DNA from: Manduca sexta | Lineage: Eukaryota; Arthropoda; Insecta; Lepidoptera; Sphingidae | DNA: 64,000 nt | Assembly: GCF_014839805.1 (NCBI RefSeq) | Contig: NC_051120.1 | Span: forward strand, 3,162,001 to 3,226,000 | Direction: 5' to 3' | In this document: positions 26,262 through 38,800 of the stretch, piece after piece | Layout of the letters: each line of letters opens with the position of its first letter | Position numbering within the stretch: the first letter of the stretch is position 1 | Program-made: the position numbers and the translations under genes | Notes under the pieces: generated by a model | Databases searched by the model: none | What the model saw: the letters and a program-made list of their open reading frames with translations, nothing else | Told to the model about the DNA's origin: nothing

Positions 26262-26421
26262 ATTTACTATAATCGATCCTAATGGCGTTTTACGATCTAT
26301 CTCAAAAATAGACCAATCAGAACAAAGTTTTTTTGACATGCTTACAAATTACTCATCTCGATTGGTTCATACACGGAATCGGATTGAAGATTGAGATTGG
26401 GATCGTTTATTGAAAACGGCT
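26262..26421. mobile_element. M1 MITE
   Basis: Core CTATCTCAAAAATAGACC and right terminus GGGATCGTTTATTGAAAACG are intact. Confidence 0.7.
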
Positions 26422-28794
26422 GTTAAGCGACATTTATTTACGTCATTGAATTTCATACATATTTGGAATCAGCACATTTCTCACCGTGTTTTGAACCTAG
26501 GCTCAATTAGTAAAAAAAAATTGACTGCTAACCGTCGATATATTATTTGCTACATGATGTTATAATATAATGTATAACATATAATTTAAAAATACACGAA
26601 TTCATAACTTCCTCCTTTTTTGAAGTCGGTAAAAATAAAATAAAGATCTATAAAAATACTTCACTGACCAAGTAAATTCCACGACGAAGTTACCCAACGA
26701 GGAACGTGGGCGTCCCTCTACCGACATTATTATGCCGTTGTGCTTAGAAACGTTGACAAATTCACTTTAAAGATGCGAAAGAAATCGACACTTGTCGTTT
26801 TTAAATAAGGGAACTAAAGAAATTCATGAAAGAGTTTTTCCAAGAAGGAAAACAAAACTACACTATATTGAACTTTAACTTATATTAGTACAAGATAAAG
26901 AATATAAGAAATAATTGCCAAATAAACGTAAATACGTGATGCAACCAGATGAACTTCGTTTGAAAGTCAAGATCACAATATAACAAGTTGGTTACCTAAC
27001 GTCCATTGCATCAGTGCCATTACGTCTCGTTGCGTGTACTGCCTAATGACTAGAGACATTGTAGTTTACACAAGCCAAAATATATGTACTTATTATACAT
27101 ATATCTAATACGTAGGTGCAATCTTAATGCTTTAGCATTTTGCAAAAATTAACACTTCAAGAGTGATGTTCGTAGAATAAAATGTAGAGTCTATGTTTAA
27201 CGGAAAAACAACTAATAGTGGTTTAACACGATTATTTTTCTAAATCTACATTGAAATAGCCATTTTTAACATGACTACGAATATTTTGTCGATTTTGTTA
27301 AAAAAAACACGTCAAAGCAATAATTCTGTATATCAGGATTCCTTCTAACTTAGTCTTCTATAAATCAGGGGATCTCATAAAAAATGAACTCAGTGGAATA
27401 AAGTATTCGATAGTATGTAAAATAATGGCTTATTCCTTGCCTTGCGTCGTTTAGTAGAAATTTGCGATGAGTAGAAGTTTGTAAACATCTGTTGCCATTG
27501 TTGCTAATATATTAGTGTTTACAGACGTGTGACGTCAGGTCACTGAATCAACGCAATATTGCCAGAGCGAGTGTTGTGCTAGTGTATTTTGAAATGACTT
27601 AAAAGGAAATATGTATTTGATAATTGAAAATCAAAAGGGTCCATAGACACCATTAATTATTCTAGATGGTTAGAAACTGGTTAAATGGACTATTATAATG
27701 TTCTTTCTGATACAGGTCTACAGGATGTATGCCTTGTTGGTTTGCCTATGTATTGCGTGTTCGGCGCGACATCGCTCTGAGACCCTAGGTTCGAAACCCC
27801 GGATAATCACCCTTTCCTTTGCCTAAAGCATATAAAATTAATAAAAAAAAACAATGGAATGCTTTGCAAGGTTGGAGAATCATCTATCGCGGCGTTATTA
27901 GCAAAATATCGCATGCATTATGAAGGTCTCTGTAGCATTATTAAAACCTCATTATGGTAACTAATTGATATTAAATATTATGTAAAATTTTGAAGTGATT
28001 TATTACATATTTTATCTGAGTTGTGAATAATACATATTCATGAACAGAGATGCAGCAATATCCACGATTACGCATACATTCTTTATGTGATCTGGCAACA
28101 CTGCAACAAATGTCATCGGTATAATGGCGACACCAAAATCGATTGCAGATTATGTGCAATCGATATGCGGAAGAGGACAAAAATATTGATATAAATAAAA
28201 ATTATCGTCAAGAACTCTTTGAATTAAAAAAATAGGATTGTAAAAAGGCAATACTATAAATAAATATAGTAGAAAAGTACAAGGCGTAATGACGTCCATG
28301 GAATTAAAATTTTCGGATGCAAGAGCCTACATTTACGTAATTATAATTATAAGTCAGATCACATCCTCCAGCATCTCGGCGTGCGCGCGTGTTACAACAT
28401 CTAATTGAAGTACAATCTTGTCCATCTCGTTATTATACTATCAGCTTCATCCGTACACCTTGACATTACCTTACTTGGTTCACTTTACTACGTACATACC
28501 AACTCGTATCGTGCAGTCAGTATTTGGTAAAAACATCAAAACATATTATCATTAATCAGCTTGTTAGGATTTCAAATAGATATCAATATTTAAAAAATGT
28601 CTAGAGACTTTGAAGAACTCAAAAATATAGTTTACTTTAGTGGGTTGCGTTCTAGAATCCATCTTGATATAGCAACCAAACATAAGTCTAGCAAACGATT
28701 CGGCACAACGTCGTTCTTTAACAGACATTATGTTCGATTTTGAGCTGTACTTGCTACTAAGAGCAGCGAAACTAATGTGCCAAGTAAAATTAAT

Positions 28795-28945
28795 TATTTT
28801 TTATGTTTACGCGAATGTTAGACATTAAAATAAAACTATTGGTCACGGGGAGGACTCGGATTACGAAAGCTGCAAGTTTTCGAAAGTCGAGAGAAAATTA
28901 TAATATGAAAACCGCGATAAATTTCGCAAAATAGTTACATTTCAT
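28795..28945 (+). repeat. G repeat
   Basis: Begins TTTATGTTTACGCGAATGTT; related copies at 4622-4755 (minus), 11366-11520 and 35692-35835. Class unknown. Confidence 0.6.
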
Positions 28946-29440
28946 TGCCAAGTAACTATTCCATACTAATATCAGTATAACGCCTATACTATTAACTTAA
29001 TTACATGTCTGATAAAGACAATTGACTGACAACGTCCTTAAAAAGTTAACATAACGCAAAGTCACCCAACTGCGATTCGGCCTCATTCGTTCCCACAAAA
29101 TTATCTAGACCTAAAATCTACAACACATAAACTGTTTTGTCTGCAGCTGAGCATTTCAATGCTACGATTGTCTTAAAACTATTATTAACCGCTGTAATTA
29201 GTGAACTAAAACAATTCAAAGTCAACAGTTTCTGGATAAAGGCATATCTGATTTTAAGTGTGTGGTTTACGAAAATTCTAAAGAATTAAACTTAAATGTT
29301 ATGGTTGTTATGATAGCATTAGTTGATAATTATAATGTCTTTAGGGAATTAATACAATGAATTATATTTTTAATTTGTATTAAAGCTGTCAATGTGATTA
29401 TAATACACTGATATCTTTCAAATAACCTATAAGGTACTTC

Positions 29441-29446
29441 TTTATT
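29441..29446 (-). terminator. Poly(A) signal of gene C
   Basis: AATAAA on the minus strand, about 63 bases after the stop codon. Confidence 0.6.
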
Positions 29447-29509
29447 AAAATTATATTTTCGTTTTTATCAAACACACTTTTTTCTTGCTTATGCATGTTG
29501 TTTGTGACA

Positions 29510-30779
29510 TCAACGTTTGTCTCTAAAGCTTTCGCGGTGCCTGCCAAACATAAAATAATTTCTATCACCAACTAGCCTAGCTCTTCGTCTGGGGTAATGT
29601 GTTGTGTCTCTTAATAAATGAACTCGGTCACCATACCGTTCTCTGAGGATTTGGAAGAAATCCCTAGTTTCGCCTTCTACTGTAGTCTCCCAAGTAACTG
29701 GCCTATTGCAATCTTTAGGATATTTATGACATGTTACTAAAGAAGGTGAGGTATGAACAGTCGTACTTTCAACAGTTTCAATTTGAGTTGTTTGTGTTTC
29801 ATTGTTTGTTATAGTTGTTGAAATATTAGTTACCATTTTTTCTTGTGTAGTTTCTGCCTCAGTTGTCGGCGAAGTTTCAGTTGTGACATCTGTACTCAAA
29901 GGAATTGTATTTTCATCAAGATTTGATACGATATTTTGGGATTCATCGTTAGTATTATTTACCGTTGGGCTTATTTGACTGGTCGTTGTTGGATCAGGTA
30001 CTGTAGTATTTGCTAAATACTTCTCTATTGTGGTGACGGTTGTTGATGTTGCCAATTGTGCACGCCTCGTACAGTTAAGTTCAGAAATTGTAGTATTTGG
30101 TGTGATTGTAGGTGTGGTGGTTGTGGTTGGTGGTTTTGTAGTTGTAGTGGTAGTTGTCGTAGTTGTTGTCGTTGTTGTCGTGGTGGTAGTAGTTGTAGGT
30201 GTAGTAGTTGTCGGTGTTGTAGTTGTAGTGATGGGTGTCGTTGTATTTAATGTTTTATTCTTAGGACATTCTTCGATATCAACATGTGTATAAGCTGAAA
30301 GATAAGAACATATTATCCTCTCCTTTTCTTTTTCTATGTTTTTATTACCATGGTAATTTAAATATAATATTAAAGTAATCCTATATTATGCATAAATAAT
30401 ACGTACTCTTATTATTATCACAATTGTATTCATGCATATCACAGTCATCTAAAAACCATCGCTTATTTAAATCCTTAGTTTCTTGGCCACATTGAGGTAT
30501 CCACGTGTGATTGCAAAAATTTGCTATAAGACATGGGTCGGGTGGCTGTCGAAAAATTATAAATGTAGAGGAAAATTTAATAAATGTTTAGAACAATATT
30601 ATTGAAGAATTTTGTAGTTTTGAAATAATACAAAACTTACAGGTATATAATGTTGAATAGAAGCCGAAAATAAGAAAATACCAACTGAAATAACAACCAA
30701 TATTATTCCTTATTCCATACATGGAAATTATTGATCGAAAAATGAAATTATTTAGCTTACCAAAAATCAACTGCATCAT
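29510..30779 (-). CDS. Kazal-like domain fused to threonine-rich mucin tail (gene C, 328 aa)
   Basis: Four exons, read on the minus strand: 30779-30761, 30684-30641, 30545-30407 and 30294-29510. Donors are GTAAGC, GTAAGT and GTACGT; acceptors end TTTCAG, CGACAG and TTTCAG. Phases are 1, 0 and 1, and the frame stays open to TGA at 29510-29512. Residues 1-18, beginning MMQLIFVGIFLFSAS, form a signal peptide split over two exons. Residues 26-63 hold C26-x5-C32-x7-C40-G-x14-C56-x6-C63, ending DMHEYNCD as in copies A and B. Residues 82-140 are almost pure Thr/Pro from ACN codons, followed by a Ser/Thr-rich region to about 250. This is typical of O-glycosylated mucin-like proteins. A CHKYPKDC motif at 256-263 and a strongly basic end (YPRRRAR, then GRHRESFRDKR) close the protein. 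An extracellular, glycosylated, possibly matrix- or mucus-bound protein is inferred. Confidence 0.85.
30110..30250 (-). repeat. Trinucleotide (ACN) tract coding for poly-threonine
   Basis: The minus strand reads ACA, ACT, ACC and ACG codons with rare CCA or CCT interruptions. The mix of codons argues for selection on threonine rather than a fresh microsatellite, but length variation is likely. Confidence 0.85.
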
Positions 30780-31284
30780 TTCTATTTATTCAATATATTT
30801 TTAATTTCATATTTTTTGTTCCAAACAACATGTAAACATTTATATCTATTATAATATCATTTTGTTTCCTACTCTAACAACAAATAAAAATATTTATTGC
30901 AAATCTGTTGCCAAACTTTTTATTACATTTATAAATTTCACACCGATAACAATAGTGGACTGCCAAGCTATTCACTGTTATTGTGTCGAAATTACATTAT
31001 TATTAGCTTTACATTTAATATTTTCTTCTTTAATTTCAACCTAACATCTTTACTATTACATAAATTACATCACTTCTTTCTTATATTCTCTAAGACTTCG
31101 GCGCATTACTTATTCAAAATTAATTACATTATATTATCTACTGTAAACATTACCAGATGTCACACTTAATTTAAAACACGCTAATATTACAAATTACTGT
31201 TAATAAGTGCAAAACTATACATGCCTAAAAAGACCTCTTAAAAAATAATATTACAATTACTCAAAAACAGAATTGATCTTCACT

Positions 31285-34200
31285 CTATTCTAAAAAATCT
31301 GAGTCATGTTTCCGTCGTTCCTTCAATCCCTTTACCACCTTTATCATCATACGTCCATTCTTCATAACTGATACTCTTCTTAATACCACAGTATTTTTCG
31401 GAGTAATAACCAATTTCACTGTTGTAATAACTTCCCTGTGTTCCCTCCTTTTCATTCTTGGGGTGGGAGTGTATCTTCTTTTACCTTTCAACATACGTGC
31501 AGGCAATGAAGGGGTTGTAGGCGCGTATACAATTTGCCTTTTTTCTTCCATATATTTGTAGTCTCCTATTCTCAGAAATCTGTTGCCAGGCCAGGGGGGA
31601 CAGCCCGTGGCAGGTCCAAAGCAATCCGTGTAGTTTGTTATAATATAATCTGAGAACAGAATGTATCTTTTTTATCGAAAGCTGGGCAAAGTGACATCAC
31701 TGCACCTGGGGCCGTAACCAAGTTGCATTTATACAATCGTTAACACATATAAACCAGGAAAATATTATTGAATACTATTTAATTCTCACTGGTCATTCTC
31801 ATAGGTAACGTTAGCGTTAACGTTTGTAGAAAGACATTTTGGTAACGGCCCTTGATGTTAAGTGGAGTTAAGCCCAAAAAAGTATGACTGGCAAAAGATA
31901 AATACATCCCTGAACTGTCGGCACAGTTATACTGGCCCACTTAATTGCTTGTTCACGCTCCGCTTGAAGGACTGGTTGTCTAAAGGGGTTATTAAATGGT
32001 TACAATGGGTCTAGGTATATCGAGTCTAACTGTGATTAGAATAAGAGTGGTAAATGCAACTATCTATTATATAATAACATAATAGATAGTTGCAATTACC
32101 ACTCTTATGTACTCTAAGTGTACTTAATAAAGTTCAAGAATTCTTCTCGGTAGGTACTTCTGCTTTTATGTCTTTTGCTAAGACCAAAACAATTTCCTCT
32201 AAAAGGCAGAGATGTATTAAAAATTGGCATTTAAACCAGTGTGATTAGACTTTACAAGACTTAACGTCCAATGCTAATGACAAACGCAATTGAGCACCAA
32301 GAAGACGTACCTTATCCAAAGTTCACATGCCCAGAATAATTTTGTTATATTAAAGCTAATATTACTAAAAGGGTCACTTACTTGCACCTCTATCACAGTT
32401 AAATTCAAACATATCACACTCGTCTATGAACAGCCTGAATATTTTTCCCATCGCGCCGCACTCAGGAATCCACGTATGGTTGCATATGTCGGCCAAGACG
32501 CAGTTATTCAGAGGCTGGAATTAAAACATTAAAGTCTACATCTACGGTTTGAACAAAGGCCGGTTTCTATCTAAAGCATTGCCAATTATTTTGAGATATA
32601 TATATATAAGAAATAAGAAGACAATTCTTCAAAATCAGATATAAAAAAGATAAACGAGCGTGGGACTTAGAGAGTAGGTGATTACTATCGACCTTAAAAA
32701 CTCAAGTGTCAAAGTAATCATAAGTGCATTGCTAGCTCTTTAAATAGCATCTAATTGACTGTATTCTTAAAAGTTCCTAAACCGTAACAATAAATCATAT
32801 TCTAGATCAAGTTTCCATCGAAAGAAACTTATTTGTCATCATATCAAACATATTATAGACGATAGCCTTACTTACTATCACATCATGAGATGAAACATAC
32901 ATCACGAAAAGTGAGTGCCCTAGTTGCACCACTGCCCACCCCTTCAAGTATTAAAGGCGTGATGAGGGTTTGTATATGTGTGTTTGTTTCACATCAAACT
33001 TCATCACCCATAATAATATGAGAAGTTAAAATGTACTATACAGCACACCCCTTCAATTAAAGCTTAAATTAATTAAGTCTGTCAATTTCCATTCTCCTCG
33101 TGGACTGTAGCGATATTTTTTCATTTCGTTCTCTCCACGTTTTGTCATGAATTCGTTTTACTAATGAGATTGTCTGGGTCTGTCTTTAGTGTAGTATTAT
33201 TATATATCCCGCTTAACATTTGTTATTGTAATGCTGTATTAATATGAGTAAGTTGAGGTAAGCAGACCTCATTTCTAAGAAACTCTGTTGCATAGTAATA
33301 TGTATAATTATGTCTCTTAGTATAGTTGGCCTATAAATCGCGAGGGCTATGGTTTGATTATCAAAATGAGCAATCAATATTTGTTGCAATAATACTCTAC
33401 AGTTATCTGAGATTACAATTCGCGACTAGTATAACGATAGTTTCTAGCTGGTCTTGAATCGGCTGCAGAAATGCTTGCAATCAAGCCTTAAGGGCCTCAA
33501 ATAAATTTGGTTTGTTGCTTGTCCTTTGAAACGATTTCAAAAATATCGCCACCGATTTAAAAGTCAAAAAATAAACTGACCTAAATGTGGATGCAGTATT
33601 AAACTTTCTGCATAAACCTTCACAAATAAATAAGGCTTATAACGTATATATTATTGTCTTCATTTTCAAAGATCATAATGCTACCCATTAAAGCAATAGA
33701 AATATTTTATACACTCATAAATATTATTGTTTTATCCTCAATACCATTCAAGCAAAATATCTCATTTATTACGACTCAAATAGCTTACAAAATACGAACT
33801 CAAAATAAACATCTTACTGCACATCTCGATTTATATTTATTTCAAAAGGAAAACTGTGAAGGAAAATAAAAGCACCTTACCCAGATGAAATGCTGCACCG
33901 ACGGAAGCGGTATAAAAATAACTGAAAAATATTAAAGGTTGCTGCTAAAATTACGGACGAAAGCGCTTTAAACTATATCCGGTAGTTTAAGGGTTGCCAG
34001 ATATATTTGCAGACTGATATTAGTTTGGTAAAAATACATATTTTTTATTAATTTTATATAATATACAGAAGTACATCGTTATGAAATTACACTCACCTTC
34101 GCTACAATATTATATGCTATACGTTACTAAATAATTATATTTATATAATAATAATAATAATAACAGCCCTGTATTATATACTTGCCCACTGCTGAGCATG

Positions 34201-35424
34201 GGCCTCCTCTACTACTGAGAGGGATTAGGCCTTAGTCCACCACGCTGGCCTAGTGCGGATTGGTAGACTTCACACACCTTCGAAATTCCTAAAGAGAACT
34301 TCTCAGATGTGCAGGTTTCCTCACGATGTTTTCCTTCACCGTTAAAGCGAACGATAAATTCACAAAGAATACACACATGATTTTTTAGAAAAGTCAGAGG
34401 TGTGTGCCCTTGGGATTTGAACCTGCGGACATTCGTCTTGGCAGTCCGTTCCACACCCAACTAGGCTATCGCCGCTTTTTATTTATTTAAGATATATTAT
34501 ATGTGCAAAAAAAGCAATGTCGGTGATACAGGCCCTGCCTAATATGGGCCTCACCGTTAAAGCGAATGTACTTAGCTATATTTTGGTTAACCAAATATTA
34601 TTGCTATAATTAGTAATACTAATAAAAGTCGCAAGAGGTCGCTGGATGCGGACTGTTTCCAATAGGTTGATCAGAAAATCTTTAAATGAGACCCATGTTC
34701 AGCAGTGGACATCCTGCGGCTGATGATGATGAATTATTATTATTATGTTACTGTTCTGGGTAGTAGTGTGTCTATATATATTTCGTTTCTAATTTAGCGT
34801 CAAGACAAAATGGATGATAGGAGACTGACAAAGAGATATATGAGGCGAGTTTGGACTGACGAGTCGGTAGGGTTCGATCGCAGCGTACCTTTGAATGTCA
34901 AATAACTAATATATAAAAAGGGCAATTGTTAAAGGTGATCAGTGGCGAGATATGTTTTATCAATAATCACTGCAATTATTAGAATAACTCCTAATGCGAA
35001 CCTTTCATTGTTGCAACTGCAATAACTCTGGAGGAAGAACTGGGAAAGAGGAAAAGGAAGAAAGTTAACGATGAGGGGAGATGAGAAAAGAAAAATAAAG
35101 CAGAATACTTTGTGCATCACACGGTCACACCTGAATGCAGTTGACCCCTTTTTTATTGCAATTGAATGAAAATTGTTAATGCATGCATACCGCTGTTTGG
35201 CGGGAGAAATAGACATCGCAGTAGTAGCTTCATAGACAACCTCTCGCATATAAGATCCATCTATGAGAGGCTTATCTTTATGTCAGAATATTCAGAGATA
35301 TTATTATTTGTGTTACTATAGCCATTATTAGGAAATGTAATGAACATTTTAGGATATCTATATGTATAATATTTTAGGATATGTAATAAATGTAGTTACC
35401 TAACAATGGAATACGTGTCCACAT
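31285..35424 (-). CDS. Kazal-like domain with basic tail (gene D, about 187 aa)
   Basis: Three exons are well supported on the minus strand: 33921-33881, 32514-32382 and 31649-31285. Acceptors are TTTTTCAG, AATTCCAG and TGTTCTCAG; donors are GTAAGG and GTAAGTGA. The phases (0 before the Kazal exon, 1 after it) equal those of gene C. The 41-base exon encodes IFIPLPSVQHFIW, matching IFLFSASIQHYIP of gene C. The Kazal-like part has C27-x5-C33-x7-C41-G-x12-C55-x6-C62 and shares NHTWIP with gene C and FNCD with copies A and B. The last exon has C76-x6-C83 followed by a lysine- and arginine-rich tail (MLKGKRRYTPTPRMKRREHR) and no further cysteine. The best first exon found is 35424-35400, which completes a signal peptide but is less certain. 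Function unknown; a secreted protein is inferred. Confidence 0.72.
32041..32108. repeat. Near-perfect palindrome, 30-base arms
   Basis: Arms 32041-32070 and 32079-32108 pair at 29 of 30 positions around an 8-base loop. It lies in the intron between the Kazal and tail exons of gene D. Confidence 0.93.
32860..32980 (+). repeat. S1 SINE, 3' fragment in gene D
   Basis: Matches the S1 body from GATAGCC to GGCGTGATGAGG; lies in the intron between the signal and Kazal exons of gene D. Confidence 0.65.
34145..34478 (-). repeat. S2 tRNA-derived SINE, full length
   Basis: Read on the minus strand it starts GCGGCGATAGCCTAGTTGGG (A-box-like), has B box GGTTCAAATCC, and ends in a TTATTA tail near 34147-34163. 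The conserved body includes CTAGGCCAGCGTGGTGGAC in complement. Confidence 0.85.
34615..34732 (+). mobile_element. LINE 3' tail, degraded
   Basis: AGGTCGCTGGATGCGGACTG and TTCAGCAGTGGACATCCTGC followed by GATGATGAT. Confidence 0.65.
35400..35424 (-). CDS. Candidate first coding exon of gene D
   Basis: ATG TGG ACA CGT ATT CCA TTG TTA G then GTAACT gives MWTRIPLL in phase 1. This is the phase needed by the exon at 33921-33881. The join yields MWTRIPLLVIFIPLPSVQHF, a good signal peptide. No other ATG with a phase-1 donor was found between 33930 and 35400, but a more distant exon is possible. Confidence 0.45.
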
Positions 35425-35839
35425 ATTTTAATATTTCACATATCGCCGTTTCCACGTAGTATTCAATATGAACTCGCGATAAAAATGCTATTTCCACGTG
35501 CCGACTGCGATGGAAACTGGATTTACTGTGCGACCTGACGGAATAATAGATTACATTGGGCTCACGGAAGTACCTTTGAGATTTGTAAATCGCAACAGAC
35601 ATATTCTTACATATATGTTATTTAGATCTGATATTATGCGAGTCTGAGTTTTTAATTAGAAGTAAACGAGTTGAAATGTAGCGTCAATATAATGATTTCT
35701 TATGTTTACGCGAAAGTTAGACATCCAATTTAAATATTGTTTACCGCCACGGGGCGGACCATGAACGTTGAAAAGCCTTTGAAACATCGAAAATTATAAT
35801 ATAAAAAACCGCGATAAAATCCAAAAAATAGTTCCATTT

Positions 35840-38800
35840 TATATTTAACACACTAATTGAGCGAATCTTGAAATAATAGATTTTTATTTCAAAAACTGCA
35901 CTGGATGACTTTTATAAGTACAATTCACACAGAAGCTGTAAGTTAAACCGTTATTATAAGTTGGTAATATAATATATACATGTTTGTTACGCTAATCAAA
36001 TACCTTTGAGATGTAACGATAGGCTCACCTTCATCACGTTATTGAGAACACACTTGGTGAAAAGTGCCTAGATTGCACATACTGCCTACCTACCTCTGCT
36101 TACCCCGACTGGGATGAAGGTATGAATAAAACCATAATTAATTTCACATAAACATTACCCGAACTTATTAACTCTGTATTTACGATCCGTCACGTGTCAA
36201 ACCTTATGAAATATTGCACAAAAATGAAATTCTCGTTAAAGATTTTCAATCATAATATCTAACATCTACGTAGATGATTGAACCGAGCGATGGGGAGTCT
36301 AAATGTCACGTTTAATCGGCGACATTTACCTCAAATTGCCGACGCTTATGCAAACCACTGTAGAACTCATTTATTTATTTTTACACTTTGTACACATGGT
36401 ATATAGGCGGACTTAATGTCATGGCATTCTCTCCCAGTCCACTTTGGGCTGGTGTAAAAAGGATGAAGGCAGGTGCATAATAAAAAGAAAAAGAAAAACA
36501 CATAGTAAGAAGAATAATAAAATGTAGAGCTATACTGATATCAGTTATTAAAATATTGAGATTGGGCTATGTTTTATTAGATAATTTAGGTCAGAATTCA
36601 AGCAAATTAGTAAGCGAGAATATGGGTACATGTCTGCCTACTCCTGCTGGTCGTAGCATTTTAGTATCCATTTATGTAGCGACCACTGAACATAAGGAGT
36701 AAAACTGTGCCGGAGCAGCCTGTATGTACCGGGCATCAAATAGGCCGACATAATTGTGTCGACTGACAACGGATAACCCTCTCTCGTCAGTGAACACTCT
36801 ATCTGTACGCCATTTCGATGACCATCAGTTGGAACGCGCACGGCTAAGTGACTCCACACTTGGCCGTACGCGTTTTATAAAAAAGGCAGACTGGATGCTG
36901 TATGTCTATTTAGGTTTTAAATTAAAAGTTTTGTAACAAAAAAAAACGTCGATGATATAATCGGAAACCTTCTAGTGGGTAATAAAGAAACGGACTTAAA
37001 CTCGAGGCCTCGACTAAGTCTAGTATTTCTTTGTAAGGATGGTCTAGACGGTGATGTCATCTGAACGACCTAGGTTTGCAAAAATAAATTTATTTTATCT
37101 ACTATCTTAAAACATAGGAATAAGTCCTTCCCTTTATTCTCTAAGGGGACCTGAAACAAAAACGCCATATAGGATACAAATTCCTACACAATAGATCAAT
37201 ATTTTCTTATTAAAAAATACAAAACTGTAGAGCTTAATTTGTTAGTTTTTATAGGAAGGCGTGTCATACAAAAGGTTGGGCATTTGATATCTATAAGAAA
37301 ACGACTAAAATAAAACACTAATATTAATTTCGAACGGTTCACTGCCGCATCATTCGAAATTCAAATAAAAACATAAACAAGGAAATGTGTCGGAACTCGG
37401 AAATGCCCTGCATGGACATATCATGCATGCGCTGCCAATGCCACAACGAGGCGAGCCGGTTTGACACGCGCTGTCATCGGTATTTAGGCTAACTCGGCTC
37501 ATGATATATAAATGCAATTAGTAAGTACGCAAGGCTACTCCAACGCCCTGTCAAGGCTTTTCAAGTGATTGTAATGATACATAATTACGGATGATTAATC
37601 AGAGATTGTAGCTCCAAATATATTATATAGATATTTAAAGCTGGTATACGCTTTGGCGTTCGACAAATCTGTCTGGAAATCTTTGGAAGAGCCCTATGTC
37701 CAGCAGTGGACTTTATGTGGCTGATGGTGATACGTTTTGGCAGGAGGTAGGGTAACGTTTATAACAGTCAATAGTGTAAACCCAAACCAAACTTATACTT
37801 CATGATGGAAGACTTATAGTACCAATAGCATTGCGTCTATAGCATATTGTTCCGATAGTGCAGGGAATATATGCAGGCATTGGCCTTTTGCCGGCCTTTA
37901 AAGGTCCTTTTCAGTTACGTAAAGGTCAATGGAAATCGTAGTGGCATACGTAAAGACTAATAAACTCTAATAACTCATATCCCTAGATTACTACACTACT
38001 TTAGCTCAAATCAATCGCAACCTAAAAACAGATATTGAATTCAAATTAAAAATAGAATATGTTCCATTTGATATTATTGTTGATCTATATATGAATAATT
38101 GTAGTATGTATTACCTTTAATAAGAAATATTCTAAATGCAATTTCTCGCTCTCCACCTACGCATCCACGCCCTTCCAGTTCAGTGAATTAACAACATTGT
38201 ATTAGATAACACACAGCTTCCTGAAGCGATGATCCATTGATTCAGAATCCATTGTCTGCATTCAGTAAGCCTTAATAAAGTAGCATTAATTACTTCAAAT
38301 GTTAATAAACGAGGTGTTAATTAAAAACAATTTTATAGGTCAGAGACTTTTCCCGCCCTCACACCCGCCACTACAACTCCTGTAACCCAGGATCAGCAGT
38401 GGCACGCATTTTATGACACTGAACGTTGAAGCTCGGCGAGTCTCAGGGAACACTAATCCCTTATCCCGCAACGAAATTAATCAAATAGAAAGATAGGGAG
38501 GAGTTCGAAATATTTTGTAAGTCAGTATAAAGTAAGCATTTAATTTGAAGCTAGCGTGGTGAACTAAGGCATAAAGTTAATTCAAGTCAAATCCATTTTA
38601 GGAGTTGAGAAAACCTGTGCCCTCCATTGGAATAATACAGAGGTGGTATTATACCACCTTATACGAGTCAATCGACTTTTTTTTTATTATTTAAGGGATC
38701 TCAAGGCATGACAAACGAGACAACAGCTAGGACTCGCATTTCGAGTATCCTTGAGCTTGCAAAGGGACAAAGAAAAAAACTTAACCTTCCAACGGTGAAA

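Larger units (their letters stand above)
14800..29440. other. Gene-poor, repeat-rich region
   Basis: No gene supported on either strand. S1, S2, S3, S4, M1, Helitron-like and foldback elements fill large parts; 22.6-24.0 kb and 26.5-29.4 kb are mostly AT-rich sequence without visible structure. Confidence 0.6.

Noticed and set aside
27971..28180. Cysteine-rich 69-residue frame on the minus strand
   Set aside because: Eight cysteines looked like another family member, but spacing does not fit the shared Kazal-like exon, there is no signal exon with a matching phase, and no convincing splice sites.
30030..30293. Valine-rich and cysteine-rich frames opposite gene C
   Set aside because: They are the antisense reading of the ACN threonine tract.
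32041..32108. Possible microRNA precursor
   Set aside because: Pairing is too perfect and the loop too short for a typical precursor; kept as a palindrome instead.
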